A DNA stretch of 38,289 nt from Pseudoflavonifractor phocaeensis. Lineage in GTDB: Bacteria; Bacillota; Clostridia; Oscillospirales; Oscillospiraceae. Each line of letters starts with the position of its first letter. Position 1 is the first letter of the stretch. Below, one piece after another: positions 1 to 9,069 of this stretch. Location of the stretch: assembly GCF_016901735.1 (NCBI RefSeq), contig NZ_JACLZC010000023.1, positions 1-38,289 on the forward strand. Reading direction: 5' to 3'. The position numbers and the translations under genes are program-made. Below the pieces are notes generated by a model that had not been told where the DNA came from, did not search any database, and saw only the letters and a program-made list of their open reading frames with translations.

Positions 1-3000
1 GAGCCGTTGCTGGGATCGGCGGGACGCTCCACCGCCTGGCCCTCTTCCACTTCCACGGGCGCGATCTCGCTGCCGCCGTTGGTGTTGAAGGTCACGGTGT
101 AGACGGGCGCCACAGGGGCTTCCACCTCAAAGGTGATGGTATAGGTCTCGGTCTTAGCGCCGTCCTCGGAGGTGACGATCACCTGGACCTGACCCGCCAT
201 GGGAACGACGGTAACGGCGGCGTTGTCGGTGACAACGGCCTCCACCACGGGCTGCTCCTGGCCCTCGGCCAGGGTCACGTTCAGAGCGTTGTTCTCGTCG
301 AACTGATCCAGAACGTTTTCACCGTCCAGGGTGATGGACTCCACGGTAAAGTCGCTGTTGGACTCATAGGTCAGACCATAGACCTCCAGCTCGTCCACAC
401 CGACCCACTGCTCGGTCTGCGGGGTCATGACCACCCGGATAGCGGGGGTCTTGACGGTCTCAAAGGTCACGTCCAGCATCTGGGCGTAATCCTCGGAGGC
501 GGGGATCTCGTCCTGGGAAATCACGGTTACGGTCTCCCAGTAGGCGTCGCTGCCCATGTTGGGCCAGTTGCGGCCGTTGTTGACCTGGGAAGCGTTGTAA
601 TCCAGCTCGTCCACGGTGCCGGTGAAGTACTGCACCTCATAGGCCGCAGGCAGACGGACGGCATGTTCAGACTGCACTTCGGGGTTATCGCTGGCCACCT
701 CGTCGATGAAGCCGATGGAGATCTGATTCACCATCTGCACACCGTCCAGAACGATGCCCACCCAGGGGGCCTCGTGATACTTGCCGCTCTCCCAGTCGCT
801 CCACACCTTCTTGGCGCTGGAGATGTCGAAGGTCTTGCTGCCGTCGTTGATGTTGACGGCGCTGTCGCTGTTGGGCGAATAGAAGGACACAGCCAGAGGC
901 AGGGTGCTGTCGCCGGCCAGGGCGATGTTGTCCGTCGCGGTGGCCTCGGCCACGCGGACGGAGGCGGTGGTCTCCATGGTCTTGCCGCCGTCCAGGGTCA
1001 CGATGCCGCGGACCTGGACAATGGCGCCCACTTCACCGAAGTCCTCCTCGGTCAGGGACTCCCAGGTCACGGGATAGGTCTCGCTGCTGCCGTCGTTGAA
1101 GTACACGGTCACTTCCTCGGGCAGCTCGGCCAGGGTCTCAGGGGCGGTGATGGCGGAGAGCTGCTGCACAGCCACGGGGCCGATGACGGTCACGGTGGCG
1201 GTGGGCTTGAGGGTCTGACCCTCCACGGTACCCTCCACGGTGAAAGTGCCGGCCTGGGCATACTGGGCGGGATCGATGGCATCCCACACCACGTCATACG
1301 CCTGGTCAGGGCCGATGTTGACCTGAGCGGTCACGGTGGCGGGCAGCTCGGGGGCCACATCCACATGGGTGGTCACATCCACGGGGGTATAGCTCTGGGC
1401 CACCAGCTCCACGGAATGGATGGTAAACTCGGTGCTGACGGTGCCGGAGTAGTTGACGATGCCGCGGACTGTCAGGGTAGCGGTGCCGGGGTTGACGTTG
1501 TCGGCGTACTCCACCACATAGTCGATGCCATAGCGCAGGACGGTATCGCCCAGGGTCACGCTGGCGGGCAGGGGCTTAATCTCAGCGCCGGTGTAATCAA
1601 AGCCGGTGGCGTCCATGGTGATGACGGCGTCGGAAAGGTCGGTCTTTTCCTCGGCCAGACGGACGCGCAGCTCGGCGCAGGACATGAAGCGGTTGGGCAC
1701 ATCGCCGGAGCTGCCGCGGGTCTGGACGCCGTAGAGCTTGACATACTTGGCTTCCACAGGCTCGTCAAAGAGGGCGATCTTCCAGTTGCTGTCATGGGCC
1801 CAGGTACCTTCGGAGACCACGGTCCATTCCTCGCCGTCCATGCTCACTTCCACCCGGTACTCGGTGACGATACCGTTGGCCACGGAGGGACGGGGCTGGT
1901 AACGCAGGGCGTCCAGCACGGCGGACTCCTCCAGCTCCAGCATGATCCAGCGCTTGTCGGGCTGATTCTCCAGCTGCTCGCTCCAGTTGCTGTGCCAGAA
2001 GGTAGAGCGGTTGTTGTCCAGCGCCAGACCAACGGGACCTTCGCTGCCGGACTGAGGAATCTGCTCGCTGGCGGCGGTGGCGGTGGTCTTGGTGTAGTCA
2101 TAGTCGCGGCTGCCGTCAGCGGGATCGCCGGCGGAAGGCGCGCTGCCCAGCAGAATGGTATACTCGCCGCGGGTGGAGTGATCCTCGGACTCGGTGAGGA
2201 TGCGTACCACGTCATCATAGGCGGGCAGGACGGTGTAGGAGGCGTTGTCGCCGCTCTCCACGGTCAGGCTGTCCACAAAGAGGGCCTCGGTGGAGTAGCT
2301 GCGGTTATTGAGGGAGGTGGAATCCACCGCCACACCGTTGACGGTGATGCCGGTCAGCGCGTCGGATGCGCTGATGGGGAAGCTGCGCTCGGCCAGGTTC
2401 AGTTCCACCTCCGTGATGCCCACGCAGTAAGCGGTGGCGGTGGAGGAGGGATAGGTCTCGCTGGGATTGCCGCTCTTGTTGGTCAGGTTGATGCGGATCT
2501 CCAGGGCGGAGACAGGATCAAACTGATAGGTCACACGGTAGAGATGCGCGCCATTGGAGCTGCCCAGGTCCTCCTGAGTGGCTTCCACTTCCAGAGGAGA
2601 CCACATGGCGCCCTCACCGCCGGTGGGGGTCCACTCCAGGGACACCGCCTCAGGCAGCGCGGTGGCCCAGGAATCGGTGAAGTAATAGATCACGATCTGG
2701 GTCAGATCCTGCACGGTGGCATAGGTGAACTGGATGTAGGACTCCTTGTTGCCGGCGGCAGCCTGCGCGAAGTCGTAGTTGGTCCACACATTGGGGTTGG
2801 GCTGGGTCACGCCGTCCACGGCGCCGGGGCCGGCGGCATAGTTGACGGAGCCGTCGATGATGGCTTCCAGAGAATCGCTCTGGAGATCCTCGGGGATGCT
2901 CTGGGTCAGCTGGTTGACGCTCTTGGCCACGTTGGCGCCGGCGTTGATCTCGCCCTCGGCCACGCGGATGGAGGCGGTCACGGCGATCTCATCGCCGAAC

Positions 3001-6000
3001 ACAGAGCTGGTGCCCTGAATGGTCTTGGTGCCCTCGGTGGCGGTGAGGTCCGCGGGAATGTTCCACTCCACGGGGAACTCCGCGTTGAGGATGGTGCCGT
3101 CGGCCAGGACGGCGGGACGGGAAGCGGGCAGGTTCACGGTTCCGCCCACCTGAACGGCGGCGGAGTAGTTGAGCAGAGCCGCCACGCTGTCCAGCATGGT
3201 GACGTTGACGGTCACGGTGGTGGTGGTGCCTTCCACGGTGCCGGTCACGGCGAAGGAGCCCACCTTGTCGATGAGAGAAGCGTCATAGGACTTCCACACC
3301 ACGTTCTTGGTCTCGGTGGTGCCGTCCCGGTAGGTGACCACCACGGTGGCGGGCAGTTCGGGGGTGCTGCCCAGCTTCACATAGTGGTTGCGGGAAATCT
3401 GGTAACTGACGATGCTGTTGTCCACCTCGCCGGAATCAGCGGGGGCCTTGGTGCTGACCGTTACGGAGCCGGCGGTGAGGCCGTCGGCCTTGGCGGTCAC
3501 GGTGAAGGAGCCCTCGTCCTCGGTGGACTGGACCACCGCCACCAGCTGGCCGGCGCCGGCGTTGCGGGTCAGGCTCTGGTAAGGCGTCTGGTCCACCTGG
3601 CGGCCGTTGTCCACGCCGATGATCTCGCCGTCGCCCTCGATGGAGAGGGTGATGGACACGTCGTCGGTGTTGACCAGGTTGCCGGCGGCATCTTCCACGT
3701 CGATGGTGATGTAGCTCAGGTCGTCGCCGTCGGCGGTGATGATGTCACGGTCGGCGGAGAGGGAGAGCTTGCTGGGCTCGCCGGTGGTCTTGACCACGCT
3801 GCGGCCTTCGGTGTCAGCGATGGGAGTAATGCCGTCGGCCTCAAAGGCCTTGACTTCCAGAGTGCCGGCCTGATAGGGCACCCAGAAGGTGGCGTACAGG
3901 CTCTGATGGCCGCTCTTCTGAGAGAAGGTACCAGTGCCGGAAGTCCAGGTGCGGTAGGTGTAGTAACCGCCAGAGGTTGTCTGCTCGGTGGAGGTAGCAG
4001 TACCTACTTCCTCGCCGTTCAGATAGAGCTTGATGACGGGTGCGTCGGAGTAAACCACCACTTCCACATCATGGTTGGAACCGAAGACCACGTCTTCCTC
4101 GTTCCAGGTGGGCAGCATATGCAGGGTGGTCACATCCTCGTTCCACTGGCTCTGATAGAACCAATAGGTATCCTTGGGCAGACCGTTGGTGTCGATGATG
4201 CCGAAGTAAGAGGACTTGGGGGCGGGCCAGGTGCCGCCGGAGGCGCCGCTTCCGGTGCCGTTCCAGGGCGTGGGCTCGCCGATGTAGTCAAAGCCGGTCC
4301 AGACGAACTCGCCCATGGAGTTGTCCCGGTCCAGGGTGCGCTTCCAGGCGTCGCTGGCCACGGCGCCCCAGCCCACGGCGCTCTTATCATAAGAGGTGAG
4401 CAGGCGGTCGCCGTTTTGGTCGGACTGAGAGCCCTTGCGGTCATAGACGCCGCGGCTATTGACGGCGGACGCGGTCTCGGAGTAGTAGACCAGCAGGCCG
4501 CGCTTGACCCAGGTGTCAAAACGGCCGGTGTTGGCGTAGTTGACGCCCGAAATGCCGCCGAACTCGTCCAGGACAGCGGCTACCTGATAAGCAACGCTCT
4601 CGTTGTTGGTGTTCTGGCCGAACGTGGGAGGACGGGTATCGTCCACCTCGGTGAGCCAGGTGCACAGCTCGCGGGCGATACCGGGATACTCGGAGGCCCG
4701 GTCATTGGCGGTGCCCTCGAAGATCTCGTTGCCCAGGGAGTACATGATGACGGCGGGGGCATTCTTGTCCTGGTTGGCCATGGCCTTGATGTCGAACTCG
4801 GCCCAGGTCATGTCAGGCTCGCCGCCCACGATGGCGTTGTCTTCGCCGATCTCCACTTCAAACCAGACAGAGTAGTCATTGACGTTGCCGTTCTTCTCCA
4901 TGACCCACATGTCGAAGGCCTCGTCAATGAGCATCATGCCCTTCTCGTTGGCGATCTCGATGAGCTCGGGGGCGGCGGGGTTATGGGTGACGCGGATGGC
5001 GTTACAGCCCATTTCCTTCAGAATCTCCACCTGGCGCTCGATGGCGCGGTACCAGGCCTCGGAGCCCAGGGGGCCCTGGTCATGGTGCATACAAACGCCC
5101 TTGAGCTTGACGGGCTCGCCGTTGAGGGCAAAGCCGTACTCATTGTTAAAGGTGGTCCAGCGGAAACCGAACTCGGTTTCGTAGGTATCCACCACGGCGC
5201 CGTCCACCAGAACCTCGGTCACCAGGGTGTAGAGGTTGGGGTCGTCGGTGGACCACAGGGCGGGATTTTCCACCTTGGCGGTCATTTCCACGTCCACCGT
5301 CTCACCGGCGGGGACCTGGGTGGCCTCGGCGCTGGTGATGCTGGTCACGGCATCCTCCGCGCCCTGCTGATAGACGGTCTGACGCAGGGTGACAGAGGCG
5401 GCGGTCTCGGTGTCGTTCTGCACGGTGGTGACGATATCCATGGTACCGTCGGCGCCGTTGCTCTCCTCCAGGTTGGGGGTGGTCACATAGGTGCCGTACC
5501 GGGCCACATGGACCGGATCGGTGACGGTCAGATGGACCGTGCGGTAGATGCCGCTGCCGGAATACCAGCGGCTGGAGGGCGTCTCATGCTCCACCTTCAC
5601 GGCGATGACGTTTTCGCCCTCAAAGTTGAGCAGCTCGTTGGGCAGCTCAAAGGAGAAAGCGGTGTAGCCGTAGGGATGGAAGCCCAGTTCCTCACCGTTG
5701 AGATAAACGGTGGCGTTCATGTACACGCCGCCGAAATCCACGGTGATGCTCTTCCCCTCCCAGTCGGGGGAAAGGGAGAAGGTCTTGCGGTACCAGCCGG
5801 TACCGCCGGGCAGGTAGCCGCTCTCGGCCTCGTTGCTGGCGGAGTAGTCCTGCTCGATGCTGTAATCGTGGGGCAGATCCACGTCCTGCCAGGTGGAGTC
5901 GTTATAATCGGTGGCGGCGCTGCCGCTGCCCAGGTTGAAGCGCCAGTGGTCATTGAAATCCACCGTACGGCTGGTGCCGCTGTACGAGTTGACGTATACC

Positions 6001-6131
6001 GTCTCCTCGGCAGAGGACGTCTGGGTACTGGTGGATCTGGCCTGTCCGGCGGCGGAAGCGCCTACCGTCACGAGATTGAGACTCATGACCGTTGCCAACA
6101 GTCCAGAGAGCAGTTGTTTGGATCGTAACAT
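1..6131 (-). CDS. Giant secreted GH2 beta-galactosidase-type enzyme with Ig and F5/8C domains (3' end outside window)
   Basis: Secreted glycoside hydrolase, likely removing terminal beta-galactose (or a related sugar) from host or plant glycans. Seen: signal peptide about 1-29; GH2 sugar-binding domain about 50-210; GH2 Ig-like about 215-330; TIM barrel about 335-620 with the SLGNE motif (acid/base Glu469), YYSETAS (likely nucleophile Glu552) and the GEFVWTGFDY block from about 607. Then DUF4982-like and GH2 C-terminal domains (about 660-890), bacterial Ig-like domains (about 914-977, 990-1060, 1577-1637, 1654-1710), three discoidin-like regions (about 1060-1240, 1344-1497, 1730-1927), cadherin-like linkers and the start of an InlB-type beta repeat (about 2010 on). 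No stop codon before base 1, so a wall anchor or SLH domain is expected beyond the window. Start: ATG at 6131 lies 7 bases from GGGAGG; the in-frame ATG at 6137 is too close. Exact sugar specificity is not readable. Confidence 0.9.
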   Translation of the reverse strand, partial: MLRSKQLLSGLLATVMSLNLVTVGASAAGQARSTSTQTSSAEETVYVNSYSGTSRTVDFNDHWRFNLGSGSAATDYNDSTWQDVDLPHDYSIEQDYSASNEAESGYLPGGTGWYRKTFSLSPDWEGKSITVDFGGVYMNATVYLNGEELGFHPYGYTAFSFELPNELLNFEGENVIAVKVEHETPSSRWYSGSGIYRTVHLTVTDPVHVARYGTYVTTPNLEESNGADGTMDIVTTVQNDTETAASVTLRQTVYQQGAEDAVTSITSAEATQVPAGETVDVEMTAKVENPALWSTDDPNLYTLVTEVLVDGAVVDTYETEFGFRWTTFNNEYGFALNGEPVKLKGVCMHHDQGPLGSEAWYRAIERQVEILKEMGCNAIRVTHNPAAPELIEIANEKGMMLIDEAFDMWVMEKNGNVNDYSVWFEVEIGEDNAIVGGEPDMTWAEFDIKAMANQDKNAPAVIMYSLGNEIFEGTANDRASEYPGIARELCTWLTEVDDTRPPTFGQNTNNESVAYQVAAVLDEFGGISGVNYANTGRFDTWVKRGLLVYYSETASAVNSRGVYDRKGSQSDQNGDRLLTSYDKSAVGWGAVASDAWKRTLDRDNSMGEFVWTGFDYIGEPTPWNGTGSGASGGTWPAPKSSYFGIIDTNGLPKDTYWFYQSQWNEDVTTLHMLPTWNEEDVVFGSNHDVEVVVYSDAPVIKLYLNGEEVGTATSTEQTTSGGYYTYRTWTSGTGTFSQKSGHQSLYATFWVPYQAGTLEVKAFEADGITPIADTEGRSVVKTTGEPSKLSLSADRDIITADGDDLSYITIDVEDAAGNLVNTDDVSITLSIEGDGEIIGVDNGRQVDQTPYQSLTRNAGAGQLVAVVQSTEDEGSFTVTAKADGLTAGSVTVSTKAPADSGEVDNSIVSYQISRNHYVKLGSTPELPATVVVTYRDGTTETKNVVWKSYDASLIDKVGSFAVTGTVEGTTTTVTVNVTMLDSVAALLNYSAAVQVGGTVNLPASRPAVLADGTILNAEFPVEWNIPADLTATEGTKTIQGTSSVFGDEIAVTASIRVAEGEINAGANVAKSVNQLTQSIPEDLQSDSLEAIIDGSVNYAAGPGAVDGVTQPNPNVWTNYDFAQAAAGNKESYIQFTYATVQDLTQIVIYYFTDSWATALPEAVSLEWTPTGGEGAMWSPLEVEATQEDLGSSNGAHLYRVTYQFDPVSALEIRINLTNKSGNPSETYPSSTATAYCVGITEVELNLAERSFPISASDALTGITVNGVAVDSTSLNNRSYSTEALFVDSLTVESGDNASYTVLPAYDDVVRILTESEDHSTRGEYTILLGSAPSAGDPADGSRDYDYTKTTATAASEQIPQSGSEGPVGLALDNNRSTFWHSNWSEQLENQPDKRWIMLELEESAVLDALRYQPRPSVANGIVTEYRVEVSMDGEEWTVVSEGTWAHDSNWKIALFDEPVEAKYVKLYGVQTRGSSGDVPNRFMSCAELRVRLAEEKTDLSDAVITMDATGFDYTGAEIKPLPASVTLGDTVLRYGIDYVVEYADNVNPGTATLTVRGIVNYSGTVSTEFTIHSVELVAQSYTPVDVTTHVDVAPELPATVTAQVNIGPDQAYDVVWDAIDPAQYAQAGTFTVEGTVEGQTLKPTATVTVIGPVAVQQLSAITAPETLAELPEEVTVYFNDGSSETYPVTWESLTEEDFGEVGAIVQVRGIVTLDGGKTMETTASVRVAEATATDNIALAGDSTLPLAVSFYSPNSDSAVNINDGSKTFDISSAKKVWSDWESGKYHEAPWVGIVLDGVQMVNQISIGFIDEVASDNPEVQSEHAVRLPAAYEVQYFTGTVDELDYNASQVNNGRNWPNMGSDAYWETVTVISQDEIPASEDYAQMLDVTFETVKTPAIRVVMTPQTEQWVGVDELEVYGLTYESNSDFTVESITLDGENVLDQFDENNALNVTLAEGQEQPVVEAVVTDNAAVTVVPMAGQVQVIVTSEDGAKTETYTITFEVEAPVAPVYTVTFNTNGGSEIAPVEVEEGQAVERPADPSNG

Positions 6132-6137
6132 TCTCAT

Positions 6138-6574
6138 GCCTCCCTTTTGGCGTACCGCGTTTGACGGTACAGATTGTGCCTGCGTGGACAGCGTCTGGCT
6201 GTCTAGCGGCCTGGCCGTGTCCTTGACTGGCGTGCTTCACCTCCTTGCCGGTCCTCTCCATCCGGTCCGGCTTTTGTTTCGATTCGCCAAAAAAGTCCAG
6301 AGAATTGCAGGCACTTTATGGCGATTGTACGATCATCTCTTAGTCTAAATGACTTTTCTCCCAAAATCAAGATGCTCTTTCGTAAAATTTACCACTAAAT
6401 TATTGGTTAGTTTACCTAAAGTGTATTTCTGCTATTGACACATTGTTTTTGTACTTTCTACACAACATTCCCTATAGTTCCACCGTTTTCCTTCTCTTAT
6501 TTCAACTATTTTTCCGCTTACTCCAAAATAACATTTTTTCCCTGAATCTAAAACTCATTTTCAGGCCAAAAAAA
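6138..6574. other. Intergenic region upstream of the GH2 gene
   Basis: About 440 bases without a convincing gene. 6300-6570 is markedly AT-rich compared with the flanking genes. It holds a candidate promoter for the GH2 gene and would give that gene a 5' leader of about 200 bases. The AT-rich part between the sleB terminator and the promoter shows no recognisable element. Confidence 0.6.
6342..6370 (-). promoter_or_regulatory. Candidate sigma-A promoter of the GH2 gene
   Basis: On the minus strand TTGATT (6370-6365), a 17-base spacer and TAGACT (6347-6342). The -35 matches consensus at four of six positions and so does the -10, in an AT-rich context. Weak but the best placed candidate. Confidence 0.3.
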
Positions 6575-6615
6575 GCCCTCCCGCCGCCTTGTCTGAGACA
6601 AGACGGCGGGAGGGC
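6568..6615 (-). terminator. Intrinsic terminator after sleB
   Basis: Near-perfect hairpin with arms of about 19 bases (6575-6615, GCCCTCCCGCCG paired with CGGCGGGAGGGC plus an inner CTTGTC/GACAAG). In the minus direction it is followed by seven T (6574-6568). It sits directly after the sleB stop. Confidence 0.9.
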
Positions 6616-6621
6616 TGGCGT

Positions 6622-7296
6622 TCAGCTGCAAAAGCGGTGGCTTCCAATGACCTTGATGAGCGGACGGCTCCAGATCCACGCGCTGGTGGCGGTATCGGGG
6701 TTGAAGTAATAGATGGCGCCGCCGCTGGGATCGGCGCCGTTGAGGGCGTCCTGCGCGGCGCGGACGGCGGAATCGGCCACGGGCTGGTCAATCTGTCCGT
6801 CCACCATGCAGGTGAAGGCGCCCGGCTGGTAGACCACGCCGGCGATGGTGTTGGGAAAGGCGGGGTGCTCCACACGATTGAGGATCACCGCCCCCACCGC
6901 CACCTGTCCGCTGTACGGCTCTCCTCTGGCCTCGGCCGAAATGACCCGGGCCAGCAGCGCCACCGTGGCGTCCTGACCGGAGGACGCCGCGCTGCCCGAG
7001 GTGGACATTCCCAGCGCTTTCAAGGTCTGCGTCCCCACGATTCCGTCGGCCGTCAGCCCGTTTTTCCGCTGAAAATATTTTACCGCCTCTGTGGTGGCGC
7101 TGCCGAAGATCCCATCCACCGCCCCGTCGTAGTAGCCCCAATTTTTCAGCTTGGTCTGAATGGTGCGTACCGCCGCGCCGGTGGAGCCCTGCCGGTACGT
7201 CGCGGCCTGGGCGTTCTGGCAAAGGGTAATAATCAGCACATTCACCAGAAACAAAACCACCAGGGAGCGCAGCAGCTTTTTTCTCTCCTGACCCAT
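6622..7296 (-). CDS. sleB: Spore cortex-lytic enzyme SleB
   Basis: Lytic transglycosylase that degrades spore cortex peptidoglycan at germination; its presence marks the organism as a spore former. 224 aa: N-terminal hydrophobic signal or anchor about 8-31, a peptidoglycan-binding domain about 35-96 (repeat with the GSTGAAVRTIQTKL and VDGIFGSATTEAV signatures), a Gly/Ser linker about 97-108, then a Hydrolase_2 (SleB) domain about 110-224 with the SAEARGEPYSGQVAVGAV motif holding the family's catalytic Glu (Glu122 here by motif). Start ATG at 7296 has an AAGGAGG-type site. No ypeB lies downstream, unlike Bacillus. A sigma-G-like promoter is seen upstream and a strong terminator follows. Confidence 0.93.
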   Translation of the reverse strand: MGQERKKLLRSLVVLFLVNVLIITLCQNAQAATYRQGSTGAAVRTIQTKLKNWGYYDGAVDGIFGSATTEAVKYFQRKNGLTADGIVGTQTLKALGMSTSGSAASSGQDATVALLARVISAEARGEPYSGQVAVGAVILNRVEHPAFPNTIAGVVYQPGAFTCMVDGQIDQPVADSAVRAAQDALNGADPSGGAIYYFNPDTATSAWIWSRPLIKVIGSHRFCS

Positions 7297-7327
7297 GAAA
7301 GGCCTCCTTATTGCGCCGTGATGCTCC

Positions 7328-7357
7328 TAGTCTACGGCGAACAGGATTCCCTTATGC
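7328..7357 (-). promoter_or_regulatory. Candidate forespore (sigma-G type) promoter of sleB
   Basis: Minus strand GCATA (7357-7353), 18-base spacer and TAGACTA (7334-7328), 5 of 7 matches to the sigma-G -10 CATACTA. sleB is a known sigma-G target in Bacillus, which makes this plausible, but the match is modest. Confidence 0.35.
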
Positions 7358-7432
7358 GCCGCCTCTGCCGGGGAATTTCCGGTTAAGCCGTATGTTTTTT
7401 CCTCAAATCGTCCATACTGGAAGGGAGAAAGG

Positions 7433-7723
7433 ATGGTGAAGGTCATTATGGTAAAGGGTGTTTCCCGCCGTGTCATCGTGGTCAAGGAGCCGGACCCCCG
7501 TTTTTTTGAGGAGGCCATTTTTGTCGTCAAGGAGGATGCCTTTTCCCGGGACGGCGTCAGCGCGGAGCAGATCCTCCAGGAGGCCCGGCAGGTGGCCCGG
7601 GGTTACATCCGGCGCAGCACACCCACGGGACAGCTCTTGTCCAAAATTCCGCCGCCGGTCTACCTGGCGCTGGGCGGGCTGCTGGCCACCGCGGTGTGGT
7701 GTACGGCGCTGTTTTGCCTGTAA
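7433..7723 (+). CDS. Small hypothetical protein with C-terminal membrane segment
   Basis: 96 aa, not a family I can name. Residues 1-70 are charged and likely cytoplasmic (basic start MVKVIMVKGVSRRVIVVKE, then an acidic helix-rich part); a single hydrophobic segment about 75-96 at the extreme C-terminus suggests a tail-anchored membrane protein. Start chosen because AGGGAG precedes the ATG by about 5 bases and the base composition fits coding sequence. It points away from sleB and converges on rpsR, with a shared hairpin between them. No function is inferred. Confidence 0.6.
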   Translation: MVKVIMVKGVSRRVIVVKEPDPRFFEEAIFVVKEDAFSRDGVSAEQILQEARQVARGYIRRSTPTGQLLSKIPPPVYLALGGLLATAVWCTALFCL

Positions 7724-7736
7724 ACCTGCTGCGCTT

Positions 7737-7778
7737 AAAAAAACGCGGTGAGCTTCCGGTTTGGAAACTCACCGCGTT
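7737..7778 (-). terminator. Terminator between the small membrane protein and rpsR
   Basis: Perfect 11-base stem (7742-7752 with 7768-7778, AACGCGGTGAG/CTCACCGCGTT) and a 15-base loop. The minus direction ends in a run of T (A-tract 7737-7743 on plus), so it mainly ends the rpsF-ssb-rpsR transcript; it may also serve the convergent plus-strand gene. Confidence 0.8.
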
Positions 7779-7795
7779 CTTATGTTGCAAAACAA

Positions 7796-8035
7796 TCAGT
7801 CGGTAACGAAGGGCAGCAGCGCGATCTGACGGGCGCGCTTGATGGCCTCGGTCAGCTGACGCTGATGCATGGCGCAGGTGCCGGTGGTCCGGCGGGGCAG
7901 GATCTTGGAACGCTCAGACAGGAACCGGCGCAGCTTGGCCGCGTCCTTGTAGTCGATGTGCTCCACCTTGTCCACGCAGAAGGTACAGACCTTGCGGCGC
8001 TTACGGCCGCGGGGACGCTCTCTATCCATAGCCAT
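7796..8035 (-). CDS. rpsR: 30S ribosomal protein S18
   Basis: Small-subunit platform protein that pairs with S6. 79 aa from the ATG at 8035 ([10 protein letters not shown]), chosen because AAGGAG lies 10 bases upstream; a longer open frame to 8134 has no ribosome site. The CTFC pair (residues about 19-22) and CAMH later in the chain indicate the zinc-binding C+ form of S18. The conserved IDYKD and [12 protein letters not shown] blocks are present. Last gene of rpsF-ssb-rpsR, followed by a terminator. Confidence 0.95.
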   Translation of the reverse strand: MAMDRERPRGRKRRKVCTFCVDKVEHIDYKDAAKLRRFLSERSKILPRRTTGTCAMHQRQLTEAIKRARQIALLPFVTD

Positions 8036-8154
8036 GGTACGAAATCTCCTTTCACGATGCTTCCGCGGCGCAAAGGAAGGCTCCGCGGAGCGGAAACGGC
8101 GTAAAACGCCCAGCCGGACCAAAGCCCGGCACAAATTTCAAATACGCGCTGCCG

Positions 8155-8631
8155 TCAGAAGGGCAGCTCTCCGTCGTCGTCGGACAGGTCGGCGAACTGG
8201 TCGCCGCCGGAGGGGACGGAATAGGCGGGGGCAGCTGGCGCGGCCTGGGGCGCGGGCGCGGCGTAACCGCCATAGGGGGGCGGCGCGTAACCGCCGGCCT
8301 CGGCGTCTCGCTTGGAGTCGCCAAAGTAGACGTTTTCCGCCACCACTTCAGCGGCAACCCGCTTGTTGCCGTCCCGATCGGTCCAGTCACGCATCTGGAG
8401 CCGGCCCTCCACCACGGCCATACGGCCCTTGGTGAAGTAGCGGGAGACAAACTCGGCGGTGCTCCGCCAAGCGACCACATCGATCCAGTCGGTGGCTTTT
8501 TCTCCCGTGGTCTTGTCCTTAAAGTCCCGGTCTACGGCCAGACGGAAGGACGCCACAGGGGTACCGCTCTGGGTATGACGGAGCTCCGGGTCCCGGGCCA
8601 GACGGCCCATGAGGATAATCCGATTGAGCAT
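8155..8631 (-). CDS. ssb: Single-stranded DNA-binding protein
   Basis: Binds single-stranded DNA in replication, repair and recombination. 158 aa: OB fold about 1-105 (MLNRIILMGRLARDPELR start, DWIDVVAWR, then VVEGRLQMRDWTDRDGNKR), a Pro/Ala/Gly/Tyr-rich flexible linker about 115-148 and the acidic interaction tip ending DDDGELPF. It lies between rpsF (17 bases upstream) and rpsR in the usual Firmicutes operon. ATG at 8631 has GAGAGG upstream. Confidence 0.96.
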   Translation of the reverse strand: MLNRIILMGRLARDPELRHTQSGTPVASFRLAVDRDFKDKTTGEKATDWIDVVAWRSTAEFVSRYFTKGRMAVVEGRLQMRDWTDRDGNKRVAAEVVAENVYFGDSKRDAEAGGYAPPPYGGYAAPAPQAAPAAPAYSVPSGGDQFADLSDDDGELPF

Positions 8632-8647
8632 TGACGTCTCTCCTCTC

Positions 8648-8944
8648 TTACTCGTCCTTGCAGACGATGAGGGAACGCATCACGCCGTCGGTGATCCGGA
8701 AGATACGGTCCAGCTCCTGGGGGAAGCTGGGCACGGAAGTGAAGGTCATGAGCACGTAGTAGCCCTCGGTCAGATCGTTGATGGGATAGGCCAGATGGCG
8801 CTTGCCCCACTCGTCAACCTCGGCCAGCGTGCCGTTGGACTCCACCAGAGTCTTGAACTTCTCGACCAGCGCGGCGGTGGCCTCCTCGCCCAGGTTGGGG
8901 TCCAGGATGTAAACCGCCTCGTAGTTCGCATTCAGCTTAGCCAT
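8648..8944 (-). CDS. rpsF: 30S ribosomal protein S6
   Basis: Forms a heterodimer with S18 on the 30S platform. 98 aa, full family length; the NYEAVYILDPNL start and the KRHLAYPINDLTEGYYVLMTF core are typical. First gene of the operon; ATG at 8944 lies 9-10 bases from AAGGAGGTG. A sigma-A promoter and a hairpin leader lie directly upstream. Confidence 0.96.
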   Translation of the reverse strand: MAKLNANYEAVYILDPNLGEEATAALVEKFKTLVESNGTLAEVDEWGKRHLAYPINDLTEGYYVLMTFTSVPSFPQELDRIFRITDGVMRSLIVCKDE

Positions 8945-8972
8945 TTTTGTTGCACCTCCTTATGGACGTATG

Positions 8973-8994
8973 GCCCCCGCTCTTGGTCGGGGGC
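8973..8994 (-). promoter_or_regulatory. Hairpin in the rpsF leader, candidate S6:S18 autoregulatory site
   Basis: Perfect 7-base stem (GCCCCCG/CGGGGGC) with an 8-base loop ACCAAGAG between the promoter and the rpsF ribosome site. S6:S18 is known to bind a CCG-containing structure in its own leader in many bacteria; that this hairpin is the site is an inference from position and the CCGA sequence. Confidence 0.4.
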
Positions 8995-9026
8995 AAGGAT
9001 CGCCCGTTCTTTGAACAGACTATATT

Positions 9027-9054
9027 ATTATATCCAAATCCCGCGATTTGTCAA
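9027..9054 (-). promoter_or_regulatory. Sigma-A promoter of rpsF-ssb-rpsR
   Basis: Minus strand TTGACA (9054-9049), 16-base spacer, TATAAT (9032-9027): both hexamers perfect. It gives a leader of about 75 bases. Confidence 0.82.
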
Positions 9055-9069
9055 GCACTTTTTCTCAAA

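Noticed and set aside
663..6128. A 1821-codon open frame on the plus strand, opposite the GH2 gene
   Set aside because: Its translation is dominated by Gly, His, Val, Leu and Asp without domain structure, as expected from the antisense of GC-rich codons; the minus-strand frame gives a complete, recognisable enzyme with signal peptide and ribosome site.
5950..6261. A 103-codon minus-strand frame upstream of the GH2 start with an AAGGAGG inside
   Set aside because: No family resemblance, overlaps the GH2 gene in another frame and has no site before its start; treated as leader sequence.
6412..6423. Possible operator GGTTAGTTTACC upstream of the GH2 gene
   Set aside because: Only 8 of 12 symmetric positions and no second copy; too weak to list.
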